NCBI GenBank assembly: GCA_037501455.1
Contig: CM074858.1
Location: 81,194,501 to 81,258,500 of the forward strand
Direction of reading: 5' to 3'
DNA: 64,000 bases
From: Lantana camara
Taxonomy: Eukaryota > Streptophyta > Magnoliopsida > Lamiales > Verbenaceae
Shown: positions 12,072-22,810 of the stretch, piece by piece
Layout: each line of letters opens with the position of its first letter
Position numbering within the stretch: the first letter of the stretch is position 1
Program-made: the position numbers and the translations under genes
Notes under the pieces: generated by a model
What the model was told of the DNA's origin: nothing
The model's database searches: none
What the model saw: the letters and a program-made list of their open reading frames with translations, nothing else

Positions 12072-12303
12072 GTGCAGAATGTTTCTGCACTTCCAGGGGT
12101 ATGGGAACGGCCGTTCCAGGCTTTAATGCAAAATGGGAAGGGCCGTTCCCCCACTCCCGAAACTACTCCCGAAGGTGGGAACGGCCGTTCCGGCTTGCAA
12201 GCCAAAATGGGAACGGTCGTTCCCATCCTCGCCGCCCTGCAACTATTCAAATTATGGGAACGGCCGTTCCCTGTTTACAAAGGGAACGGGAAGGGCCGTT
12301 CCC
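12072..12303. repeat. Palindrome array, GGGAACGGCCGTTCCC type
   Basis: Six 15-22-nt palindromes at 12103, 12135, 12177, 12209, 12256 and 12282. The spacers are about 10-31 nt and unrelated. Most are perfect; variants are GGGAAGGGCCGTTCCC and GGGAACGGTCGTTCCC. Just outside lies hairpin GTGCAG-AATGTTT-CTGCAC (12072-12090), which is also present beside the array in solo LTR S1 (25298-25316). The copy in LTR B is at 17927-18162. Confidence 0.92.
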
Positions 12304-13507
12304 GTTTTACAGAAGATGCAGAAACAGGGGAGAAGAACAGGGGAGCTACGGCCAAGCTCCCAATTCACCTCAAACTCACATATTTCAATCCCATATGTTA
12401 TAATTCATGAAGGGGGACATGTATATATGCATATAGTGCAATAACACCCCAATATAAACACACAATCCATGCTTTAATCATCATAATCTCCAACTTGAGC
12501 ACATGTATAAATTCATCATATAATCCCATAAACCTCAAGAATCTTGCATGAATTTCAAGTCCAAAGCTTAAGATCATGCTTCTAACAATTAAAGCACATA
12601 ATAATCCACTCAACCTCAAACCCTAGCTTCAAGAATAATTACCAAGAAATTCCATCTAATTTCTATGTCTACCTTGGAAGAGAGAAATGGAGTGATATAA
12701 GATGATGATGATGATGATGATGCCCCAAGCTCCTAATCCTTCAAGTTTCTTTGATGAAAGTGATGAATTCTCCTTTCTTTCTTGGATGGTAATGGTTCGG
12801 TGGTGAAGGAAGCCAACATGAGATGATTGGCATGAAATGAAGATGATTGAGAGAGATGCATATAACGTGATATTTGGGGAAATATGTAATAATTATGATT
12901 CAATCCCCCAAGTTTTATAAATCATGCAATTGAGTATACGAGGTTTAGAAAGTGATCAATTAAGTCCCTTAACATATTCATGCAATTTAGTCCCTCAATT
13001 GAAAGAAATGTGCATTTAAGGACAATTATACAAATTATACAATTTGAGCAATTAATTCACGCAACAATTGGAGTCCATTCTTACAAGAATTCTCAATTTG
13101 AAATGAATATCATATAATTTCACGTAATCATGTTGAAAACAATTGATAAGAATTAATATAACACGTCTAAATCAATTAAACGAAATTAATAAAATAAAAT
13201 CCTAACGCTCAAAACCCACACGTGTCGAGCGTACCTGACTGTCTGAAAATCGGGGCGTTACAACTCTCTCCCCCTTAAGAGAATCCGTCCTCGGATTCCA
13301 TGTCCTGAATTCCTGAAATTTTAATTGGCTCTTACATGTTCATCCCACGCGGGTTAGCTACTCCCCGTCAGGGATTAGTTTGAAAGAGGTCTTTATTCCA
13401 CAAGGTCTTCCAATGGTTGAGATCACGACTCTCAACTTCCGGAGTCTAATCACTCGAAAGAAAATCTAACCTTCCACTAAAACAAGTTGACAAGTAGTTG
13501 GAAATAC

Positions 13508-13614
13508 TGAGAGTACCCCGTCTCCCAACCAATTAACGAGAGAACCCCGTCTCCCGAGCAAGTAACAAGAGAACCCCGTCTCCTGACAACCCTGAGAGAA
13601 TCCCCGTCTCTCAC
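13508..13614. repeat. Hairpin array GAGAGAACCCCGTCTC (element A, 3' internal)
   Basis: Four motifs with arms GAGA or GAGAGA around a CCCCG core. The last pairs GAGAGA(ATCCCCG)TCTCTC. The motif is the reverse complement of the array in the TR-GAG element (48790-48937), and the array lies similarly close to the polypurine tract. The duplicate is at 19363-19469. Confidence 0.8.
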
Positions 13615-16421
13615 GCACACGAAATAAAATTCAAGCGAGCACTTAAGTACATATTTACAATTAATACACAAGGATCAGATAAAATTATCATTTATGCAAG
13701 TAATCGTTCACGTAACAATTATTAATAAACAAGGAATCATATACAAGACTAACGAATTAACAATAAACAATTAATAATAACAAGGAGTCATACATAGAAT
13801 CAACAAAATAATGATAATGATAAAATAATGATACACGTGGTATGCATGATTAGGTGTACCGTTCACCGAGGATTGAAATTCTGAGACTGAATTAATTCGG
13901 TTGAAAACTTGATTCCTTTAGTTGAGATTTTTCCCCGCAGGATACCGTTACGGTTCGATATTCCCAGTTCTGATAATCATCTCTGCCCTTGCGCTATTTT
14001 CTAACATAATCCGTAAATCATCATTAATCACCACATCTTCAAACCCGTCTGAATTACAGATTTCCCGGTTGAACCATTCTTGCACTGATTCTCACATTTA
14101 CTTTCCGATTCCCGAATTGAGAACAACCTGATATTCTGGTTAGAGTGTAATTGCCCGTTCAAGCTTAAAGGACTGACTTTGTATTCCAAGCAAGCTCTTG
14201 TCCAACGAGCAGAGAAACAGGTGTTACCATTTCTCCAACCTCAGTAATTAAAGTAAACCTTTCCCCGAAGCAACATTCCTGACTTCTTGTTTGCAATCTG
14301 AAAGTTGAGCTCTTACTCCCTTAGTTACCAATACGACGGATATTTACAATAGAAGAATCAAGGTCGTCGTCCCGTGAGAGTAATTCAGCAAGCACACTTG
14401 CATAGATACCGAAGAAATCAAGGCCTAGGAACACGTCTTCCTTTGTCCCCTGAAATTTGATAACATACCCCACAATTCCACGAAATATCTTGAAAGAAAG
14501 GATCGCTCAAGCTTCCATTTCTCTGGAGGGTTCATAATAAACTGGTGTATTCATGGAGGCGACGGCTACCACACGAATGGAAGCACGATGAGCATTCCCA
14601 CACATATCTAGGGTACAAGTAACAACTTCGTAAGAACACTCTTGTCGGAGTTGACCTACCAAAACTTGAAATTGGTTCCGAATATCGCCCAACCTGAATC
14701 CTTTTCTATTTTCTGAGTCAAATGATATCCTGAGGTTGTCGGAGGAGTGCAGACAGTGTACCCACTTTCCTGAAAATGATAATAGAACAAAGGTACTGTC
14801 GATGATGAGACTTTTCTTTGTGTAAGAGGGAGGAAAGGTTGAGCTAACTGAAACTTCTTTCACATGGTTCTGATAGAGGATTCCCGACTCTCCTGAATGT
14901 TGTCCAACTTCCGATTTAATTCATTCCCAGACCGGCTCTCCCCCTTAAGAAAATGGAAATTTTCTTATCCTTTGGGTTCCTTCTGTCCCTTCCCACTTGC
15001 AAGCTTCTCTGCTGATTCAATTCCCGTAACCTTGTCTTTGTCCTACTGATCATTAATCAAAATGTTGATTGATGATTTCTTTCTAATTCTTTCTGTTATC
15101 CACATACTCAACTTGAAGCTCCCTGACTATCACCACTTTGGTTTGATTTTAAAATTCTTCAATATCCTATACCCCTTCTGCTATTCATGAAAATGCCATG
15201 TCCTGTAATTACCCTCTACTGCTTCTAAAATTGATATCTGTCAAGCTAGCATCCTAATCCAAAACAAGAAAGTTCTTTCTCCTACCCTTACTGAATTTCC
15301 AAAATACGGCGCAATTCCTGAAGGTTGAAAGACCCACTGAACATTTATCTGCTTGAACTTATCATCGTGTTCCAGTTTCCTAAAATTTTCTAATATCTAC
15401 TTCACACCTCCTGCTCTTACCAACTCCAGAGTAAATTCTTCTCACAACCCCAAAATTTTCTAAACTCTCAATCCAAATCAAATTACCCGGTTACCACCAT
15501 GGTACCCACTGATTCAAAATCTCTTCCTTAAAATTCAAACTGTAGAAATAAGAGCAAAGAGTGTGCAGAACATCCGAAAAGCCTATTGACAATAAACACT
15601 AAATAATGCATGATGGTTAAAGTGCACATGTACACAGTATACCTATCAACAAATTTGAAATGCAACACATCGAATCAACTATATCACTTTGAAGGTATAC
15701 ATATAAATAAAGGAATATAAGTAATGCGAATAATTTGAATAGCCACTCAAGACATCAAGTAAGAAAATCCGAATATAATTAAATCAAGGTTTATAATTGA
15801 GGAACAATTTAATTAACAGTTACAATGCACGTGCTTATGAATGCATTGAAGAACCTGACACCGTAGAAATGTTGCGCTCGATCCTGGTGTCTATTCTTGG
15901 TTAACCGTATTGCAACTTGGTCCAAGCGGTTGATCCGTCTCTTAAGTCTTCAAATCCTCCAGCCTTGATTCATACATTTCCAAAACCTGTCACTCACAAC
16001 TTGCTTTGCAAATAAATGCATGTGGGTGAAGCGTGTTCATGTCACGTAATTGTCACCTAATTAATACCAGCAAGAATTTAATATATAATGCAACAATTAA
16101 TTTACCAATGCTTGGAATATAACACGTCAAGTAAATAATTGATGCTGATAACAAGAATTTAATATAAATTGAAGCAAGTATTTCATCAATATTTAAAATA
16201 AACACGTTGGTCACATAAATTTCCAAACAATTCAAGATCACTCAATGGTAATTAATAGCATGAATTAATACAAAGTACAAGCTATCAAGTATTTCAAGTA
16301 ATTCAAAGAATCCAAGTAGCCAAGTAATTTTCAAATAAAATGCAGGACTCTCAAATTATCAAGTAATTCCTATGCCGTACGACCTAGACTTGACACGACA
16401 CGACACTAGAACCTCGGTTTT

Positions 16422-16441
16422 GCAACCGGGCTCTGATACCA
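16422..16441 (-). other. Primer-binding site of element A
   Basis: The minus strand reads TGGTATCAGAGCCCGGTTGC, complementary to the 3' end of initiator-Met tRNA over its first 13 bases. It lies 7 nt inside the end of LTR B, fixing the orientation of the element. Confidence 0.85.
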
Positions 16442-16448
16442 CCTCAGA

Positions 16449-19117
16449 TGTAACACCCCGTACACGTGGAGGTGCCACACCCCCGCACTATAGATCAATT
16501 CACATACGAAATGGTCAATCCGTACATGAACCAACCTATAGCGAACGGGTGACAATGCAATACTCGACAAGCTAGGCGGGATAACTAAAACATGCAGTAA
16601 GATAAAGCGGAAGCATAAAGTAATTTCTAACAAATAGTTTCATTTATTCAATCATGATATTTCTCATTTTCCAAAAAAATATATTCTAAAGTTGCATATC
16701 AATACATTATCATCTCCAATTTTAACAATAATAATAACTACAGCTCCATCATAAACAATTAAATACACGAACCACGGATGACATGACTACATGAACTGGA
16801 CTCGACTCGACTCAACTCCCGCCTAGCGTGCACCTGCAATACCTGAAAGGTGGAGGCGTCAGTCTGTGAAGACTGAGTGAGGGGTTTACATATATATTAG
16901 CGCAGATAACATGCAAGTTATATTCTCGGGTAAAGGTTTATAAAGACAAATATACAAGTTTAATAATAACATGGCTTCGCCCGGGAATACAACTATCAAT
17001 ATTAAATACTTGTTCACTTCATACCATCGATAAACATGCTCGCTTGCTTGTTAATCATTAGGTGATCATGCAATTCAATTATCGTGCAATCATGCAATAG
17101 TGTAATTACTTAGCACGTTCATGAAATGGAGATCATGCAATCACTACATGGCTTGCTCGTAACATGATAGGGTTTATTCCTCCTGTGATTGGACGGACAA
17201 TCATTGGCACGAAACCAATCCAGCGCCCTTCACTCAGAAGGACCTGGCCAGGGGAAACATGGGTACACGATAGGGTTTTGTTCTTCTTGTGGTTGGACGG
17301 ACAACCACGGGCAGGACCCATCCAGCGCCCTCACTAAGGAGAACCTGGCCAAGAGAACACACGAACATGTTAGGATATTGTTCTTCTTGTGATTGGACGG
17401 ACAATCATTGGCACAAAACCAATCCAGCGCCCCCACTAAGGAGGACCTGGCCAAGAGAACACACTTGCGTGCATTCATGAACATGGCATGCTTTGATGGG
17501 TGAACACTAACATGCTTTACTTGCTTGATTAATGAACAATAATATAACTTGAAACGATAAATGATTTCATGAAAATATAACTATAAATACCTTTTGGTTA
17601 AAACAATCACGTAAAGGTTATACGGGTTCTATATAACTAGAAATTAAACCTCACCTGACAGGCGACACACGACTCGTGAATGCGTGAACGTGCTCATGAT
17701 CCATAATCTCCACCCTGGAGAATAACTGGACAAGAAACGGAACAATGTACGTGCATGAGACAACCATTCAAGCATATTATTCATATAATGACGCACGGCA
17801 TGATCATACACGAGACATCGAGCAATACACAATGTAGCATGAAAACATGTTGTTTCAACATATAATCAATCATATAATAGCAATTCGGGATCAAATAAGC
17901 CATTGGAACGACGTCCCAAAAATCCCATTTTGTGCAGAATGTTTCTGCACTTCCAGGGGTATGGGAACGGCCGTTCCAGGCTTTAATGCAAAATGGGAAG
18001 GGCCATTCCCCCCCGAAACTGCTCCCGAAGGTGGGAACGGCCGTTCCGGCTTGCAAGCCAAAATGGGAACGGTCGTTCCCATCCTCGCCGCCCTGCAACT
18101 ATTCAAATTATGGGAACGGCCGTTCCCTGTTTACAAAGGGAACGGGAAGGGCCGTTCCCGTTTTACAGAAGATGCAGAAACAGGGGAGAAGAACAGGGGA
18201 GCTACGGCCAAGCTCCCAATTCACCTCAAACTCACATATTTCAATCCCATATGTTATAATTCATGAAGGGGGACATGTATATATGCATATAGTGCAATAA
18301 CACCCCAATATAAACACACAATCCATGCTTTAATCATCATAATCTCCAACTTGAGCACATGTATAAATTCATCATATAATCCCATAAACCTCAAGAATCT
18401 TGCATGAATTTCAAGTCCAAAGCTTAAGATCATGCTTCTAACAATTAAAGCACATAATAATCCACTCAACCTCAAACCCTAGCTTCAAGAATAATTACCA
18501 AGAAATTCCATCTAATTTCTATGTCTACCTTGGAAGAGAGAAATGGAGTGATATAAGATGATGATGATGATGATGATGCCCCAAGCTCCTAATCCTTCAA
18601 GTTTCTTTGATGAAAGTGATGAATTCTCCTTTCTTTCTTGGATGGTAATGGTTCGGTGGTGAAGGAAGCCAACATGAGATGATTGGCATGAAATGAAGAT
18701 GATTGAGAGAGATGCATATAACGTGATATTTGGGGAAATATGTAATAATTATGATTCAATCCCCCAAGTTTTATAAATCATGCAATTGAGTATACGAGGT
18801 TTAGAAAGTGATCAATTAAGTCCCTTAACATATTCATGCAATTTAGTCCCTCAATTGAAAGAAATGTGCATTTAAGGACAATTATACAAATTATACAATT
18901 TGAGCAATTAATTCACGCAACAATTGGAGTCCATTCTTACAAGAATTCTCAATTTGAAATGAATATCATATAATTTCACGTAATCATGTTGAAAACAATT
19001 GATAAGAATTAATATAACACGTCTAAATCAATTAAACGAAATTAATAAAATAAAATCCTAACGCTCAAAACCCACACGTGTCGAGCGTACCTGACTGTCT
19101 GAAAATCGGGGTATACA
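16449..19117 (-). mobile_element. Element A shared middle LTR (LTR B)
   Basis: 2669 bp, nearly identical to LTR A; I found roughly a dozen single-base differences plus one 4-base deletion inside the palindrome array. Its 5' terminus is altered: where LTR A has GGGGCGTTACA (plus strand), this copy has GGGGTATACA. A polypurine tract adjoins it at 19118, so it is at once the 3' LTR of the truncated copy and the 5' LTR of the complete one. Confidence 0.9.
17927..18162. repeat. Palindrome array of LTR B
   Basis: Copy of the 12072-12303 array. The second palindrome reads GGGAAGGGCCATTCCC, one substitution that weakens the pairing, and the spacer after it is 4 nt shorter. Confidence 0.9.
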
Positions 19118-20407
19118 ACTCTCTCCCCCTTAAGAGAATCCGTCCTCGGATTCCATGTCCTGAATTCCTGAAATTTTAATTGGCTCTTACATGTTCATCC
19201 CACGCGGGTTAGCTACTCCCCGTCAGGGATTAGTTTGAAAGAGGTCTTTATTCCACAAGGTCTTCCAATGGTTGAGATCACGACTCTCAACTTTCGGAGT
19301 CTAATCACTCGAAAGAAAATCTAACCTTCCACTAAAACAAGTTGACAAGTAGTTGGAAATACTGAGAGTACCCCGTCTCCCAACCAATTAACGAGAGAAC
19401 CCCGTCTCCCGAGCAAGTAACAAGAGAACCCCGTCTCCTGACAACCCTGAGAGAATCCCCGTCTCTCACGCACACGAAATAAAATTCAAGCGAGCACTTA
19501 AGTACATATTTACAATTAATACACAAGGATCAGATAAAATTATCATTTATGCAAGTAATCGTTCACGTAACAATTATTAATAAACAAGGAATCATATACA
19601 AGACTAACGAATTAACAATAAACAATTAATAATAACAAGGAGTCATACATAGAATCAACAAAATAATGATAATGATAAAATAATGATACACGTGGTATGC
19701 ATGATTAGGTGTACCGTTCACCGAGGATTGAAATTCTGAGACTGAATTAATTCGGTTGAAAACTTGATTCCTTTAGTTGAGATTTTTCCCCGCGGGATAC
19801 CGTTACGGTTCGATATTCCCAGTTCTGATAATCATCTCTGCCCTTGCGCTATTTTCTAACATAATCCGTAAATCATCATTAATCACCACATCTTCAAACC
19901 CGTCTGAATTACAGATTTCCCGGTTGAACCATTCTTGCACTGATTCTCACATTTACTTTCCGATTCCCGAATTGAGAACAACCTGATATTCTGGTTAGAG
20001 TGTAATTGCCCGTTCAAGCTTAAAGGACTGACTTTGTATTCCAAGCAAGCTCTTGTCCAACGAGCAGAGAAACAGGTGTTACCATTTCTCCAACCTCAGT
20101 AATTAAAGTAAACCTTTCCCCGAAGCAACATTCCTGACTTCTTGTTTGCAATCTGAAAGTTGAGCTCTTACTCCCTTAGTTACCAATACGACGGATATTT
20201 GCAATAGAAGAATCAAGGTCGTCGTCCCGTGAGAGTAATTCAGCAAGCACACTTGCATAGATACCGAAGAAATCAAGGCCTAGGAACACGTCTTCCTTTG
20301 TCCCCTGAAATTTGATAACATACCCCACAATTCCACGAAATATCTTGAAAGAAAGGATCGCTCAAGCTTCCATTTCTCTGGAGGGTTCATAATAAACTGG
20401 TGTATTT
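19118..20407 (-). mobile_element. Element A truncated internal copy
   Basis: Matches 13263-14547 almost base for base, then stops at 20407, after which Copia-1 pol sequence follows. It lacks a primer-binding site and 5' LTR. It contains the duplicate hairpin array at 19363-19469. Confidence 0.88.
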
Positions 20408-21145
20408 CCCCTGAAACAACCAGTGAGAAGGTTTCATCAAAGTCCACGCCAAGCCTTTGAGTGAATCCTTTGGTAATGAGTCTTGCCTTATAGGTTGCAA
20501 TAGTTCCATCTACTCCGAGCTTTCTCTTAAGGATCTATTTGCACCCTTTGGGTTTTACCCCATCAGGAAAATCCACCAAGGTCCAAACTTGGTTGGAGTA
20601 CATGGAGTCCATTTCAGATTTCATGACTTATTTCCACTGTTCAGAATCCGAGCCTAACAGTGCCTCCTCATATGTCAAAGGATCATTATCCTCTTGAGAG
20701 ATTTCATGGAGAAGACCATACCATCTCTCAGGCTACCTAGGAACACGTTTAGAACGCTTTAGAGGAGGATTTTCACGTGTATCAAAGTTTGTGATTGGGT
20801 GTAAGGTATCAGGATGGGATGTTTCCACTGTTTGTGGTGTGGGGTCATCTCGAATTTCTTTGAGTTCTATGATCTTGCCTTTCTTTTCTTCAAGGAATGA
20901 TTCCTCAAGAAAAGTTGCATTTCTTGAAACAAACACCTTTTGTTCAGTTTGATCATAGAAGTAGTATCCTATGGATTCCTTAGGATAGCCAACAAAGTAG
21001 CATAAGTTAGAATGTGCTTTTAACTTATCTCCCACTGTCCTCTTCACAGAAGCAGGATAACCCCAAATTCTTAAGTAAGAATAAATAGGGATTTTATTAT
21101 GCCAAATTTCATAGGGCGTTTTAGTTTAGAAGGAACAAGATTCAA
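20408..21145 (-). pseudogene. Copia-1 integrase C-terminus to RT N-terminus (broken)
   Basis: The minus-strand translation reads from PYEIWHNKIPIYSYLRIWGY through NLCYFVGYPKESIGYYFYD and FLEESFLEEKKGKI to KRSKRVPR. After a TAG stop (20730-20732) it continues with PERWYGLLHEI, TYEEALLGSDSEQW, MKSEMDSMYSNQVWTLVDFP, YKARLITKGFTQ and GVDFDETFSLVV. This is the standard order of the copia GKGY block, the inter-domain linker and the RT start. Two further nonsense codons interrupt the linker and the RT start. At 20408 the RT stops and element A begins; at 21145 element C begins. The integrase core is missing. Confidence 0.88.
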
Positions 21146-22662
21146 TGTAACACCTCGCATTTTCGGAGTAAGATAGGATGTCGTTTCGTGCGAATAGAAC
21201 TTTATTTATTTAATCTTGCACTTACTTGAATTGCTTTATTTCATGCTATAAGTGTTTAATTGACTCAATTGGAACCTTATGAAAATATGTGGACTTATTT
21301 GAAACATGTGTTTAATACCTATTTGCTTTCTAATTCAAATTATGGGCTAATTTATAATTATTATAAGTTGGGGCTACTTTTATAATTTTAGAATCCTTAA
21401 TTGGACTTAAATGATCTTATTCGGAATTGGAGGACTCAATCGCTTTACCCAAACTTTTGAGGGGCTTGATTGTAAATCTGGAATAAAACCCCCTTTTATC
21501 ACACCGAAACCCTAGCCCTTTTCATTCATTTCTTCTCCTTCCCGTTTTGCTTTCTTCTCCAGCGGCGCAGCAACCCTCTCTTCCTGGGTTTCTCTCACCA
21601 CCGGCAATTTCGCCGTCGACAACCAATCACCGATCATCTGCTACGGCCATCACCTTATTTCAGCCTGTTAGCACCACCACACGCCCTATTCCGACGAGAT
21701 ACCACAATTTCCCCTGCTTTCAACGATAAGACAGAGATGGAGCAAATAATTCTGGCAATCTCCACCATCCTTCCATTTCCAACAATCCATATTCTTCCCT
21801 TTCTTGGCCCAGATCTGAAGTAACGATGGAAATCGACCCGCCACGGCCGGCAGCTTTAACGTCGCTATTTTAATCGCAACTAACTTCATCGGTTCCGTCA
21901 GTCGCCAAAGCCAACCATTACTGGAACACCACCTCCTTCCTTGTTTCTCTATCTCCCGGTAGCTTTATTTTAGACAAGAAAGGACACCCAGCAGCAGCCG
22001 CTGGAAAACAGACGCACAACCTTGTCACAGTTGCCACTGGAGCCACATTCAACAATTGTGTTAGCCACTGTTCTCGATCATCATCACCTTCACTGCTGCT
22101 CTTTTTAATTGTAAATCCTACCCCCAACCTCTGCATAATTTAATTGTATTAATTATAATTATTGTATTAGTTAACTTTATTATTTCAGTTATTTGAGCCT
22201 AATTAAATGTGTAAGTTAAATAAAAGTCAATGGTGCAGCTGTAATTTGATCTAATTGCTGAATGAATCGAGTTGATCTTGCTGAATTCCAAATTTTGTTG
22301 GTTGTCATAAGCTAGGTTCTATGACTTGTGAACTTTTATGTGATATTGTGTGCGTGACTGTTGTCGTGCATGTATATATAATGTGCATGTGGTAATTGTG
22401 ATTTGAAAGTGTTGTTGAATGTGTGTGTACGTGATGGGGGGTGTATATATATTTATATATATATATCTACATCAATATACATAAATGTGATAACTGATTA
22501 TGCATGCTAAATATATATATATATTTTGATGTTTATGGTAGTTACTGGAAGTGTAATGATGAATTATAATTCTGAGGAATTAGGATAAGTATATATATTT
22601 TGATGTTTATGGTAGTTACTGGAAGTGTAATGATGAATTATAATTCTGAGGAATTAGGATAA

Positions 22663-22703
<41 letters not shown>

Positions 22704-22810
22704 TTGAGTTTTGACAATATCAGTACATATTTTTGTAAATGGGGAATGTTAGACTTTATAATTGACGTTTGTTTGTGCGTGAGAGTGATTGGTGTGTGTG
22801 TGTTGTGTTA
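21146..22810 (+). mobile_element. Element C 5' LTR, first part
   Basis: Starts TGTAACACCTCGCATTTTCGG and ends at the target duplication TGTTA (22806-22810) of S1. It contains a 74-bp tandem duplication (22519-22664), A/T dinucleotide runs, and reading frames of 60-72 codons without recognisable products. Confidence 0.78.
22519..22700. repeat. 74-bp tandem duplication followed by (TA)n
   Basis: The block starting TATTTTGATGTTTATGG is repeated twice in direct succession almost unchanged, followed by about 36 nt of alternating TA. This is probably recent slippage or replication duplication. Confidence 0.85.

Larger units (their letters stand above)
10589..13262 (-). mobile_element. Element A 3' LTR (LTR A)
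   Basis: 2674 bp. On the minus strand it begins TGTAACGCCCCGATTTTC and ends GGGGTGTTACA. The 3' terminal block resembles that of the TR-GAG element at 47210-47248. It carries a palindrome array (12103-12303), a predicted 60-nt middle exon (11795-11854), a threefold tandem repeat (11305-11611), a (GAT)n run at about 12698-12722, and the stem-loop TCAGTCT-GTGA-AGACTGA (10999-11016). Confidence 0.9.
13263..16448 (-). mobile_element. Element A internal region, no gag or pol
   Basis: 3186 bp between the polypurine tract (minus TTAAGGGGGAGAGAGTTG, next to 13262) and the primer-binding site (16422-16441). No gag, protease, RT or integrase motif is visible in any frame. A 118-codon minus-strand frame (14507-14863) resembles nothing I recognise. 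A hairpin array (13508-13614) lies near the 3' end. This is a large non-autonomous (LARD-like) interior that would depend on another element's proteins. Confidence 0.75.
10589..20407 (-). mobile_element. Tandem, LTR-sharing non-autonomous element A
   Basis: On the minus strand the order is partial internal (20407-19118), LTR B (19117-16449), full internal (16448-13263) and LTR A (13262-10589). Corresponding parts are 5860 bp or slightly less apart and nearly identical. One complete coding-poor element is therefore preceded by a second copy that shares the middle LTR and has lost its own 5' LTR and the 5' part of its internal region. The unit is inserted in Copia-1 pol, and the reverse-transcriptase core between the two flanks is missing. 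The 20407 edge is not an LTR end. Confidence 0.85.

Noticed and set aside
12103..12303. CRISPR-like look: short palindromic repeats with unique spacers of similar length
   Set aside because: The setting is a plant LTR duplicated at 17961-18162 with the element, repeats are only 14-16 nt, spacers are irregular, and no cas genes exist. It is a palindrome array inside a retrotransposon.
11987..12444. Overlapping 100-140-codon reading frames in all frames around the array, rich in 'GTAVP', 'GNGRS' and 'WERPF'
   Set aside because: These are translations of the repeated palindrome in successive frames on both strands. Lack of stops follows from its GC content, with no domain signature.
14507..14863. 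118-codon minus-strand frame in the element A interior
   Set aside because: No recognisable motif, and the duplicated internal copy breaks off inside it, so its conservation cannot be tested here. I do not call it a gene.
21547..22136. Possible host exon: GC-richer stretch with Ser/Thr/Pro-rich frames at 21547-21729 and 21918-22136
   Set aside because: It lies 400-1000 bp inside the element C LTR where exon 1 of the leader is expected, and the frames are short and on both strands. No domain.
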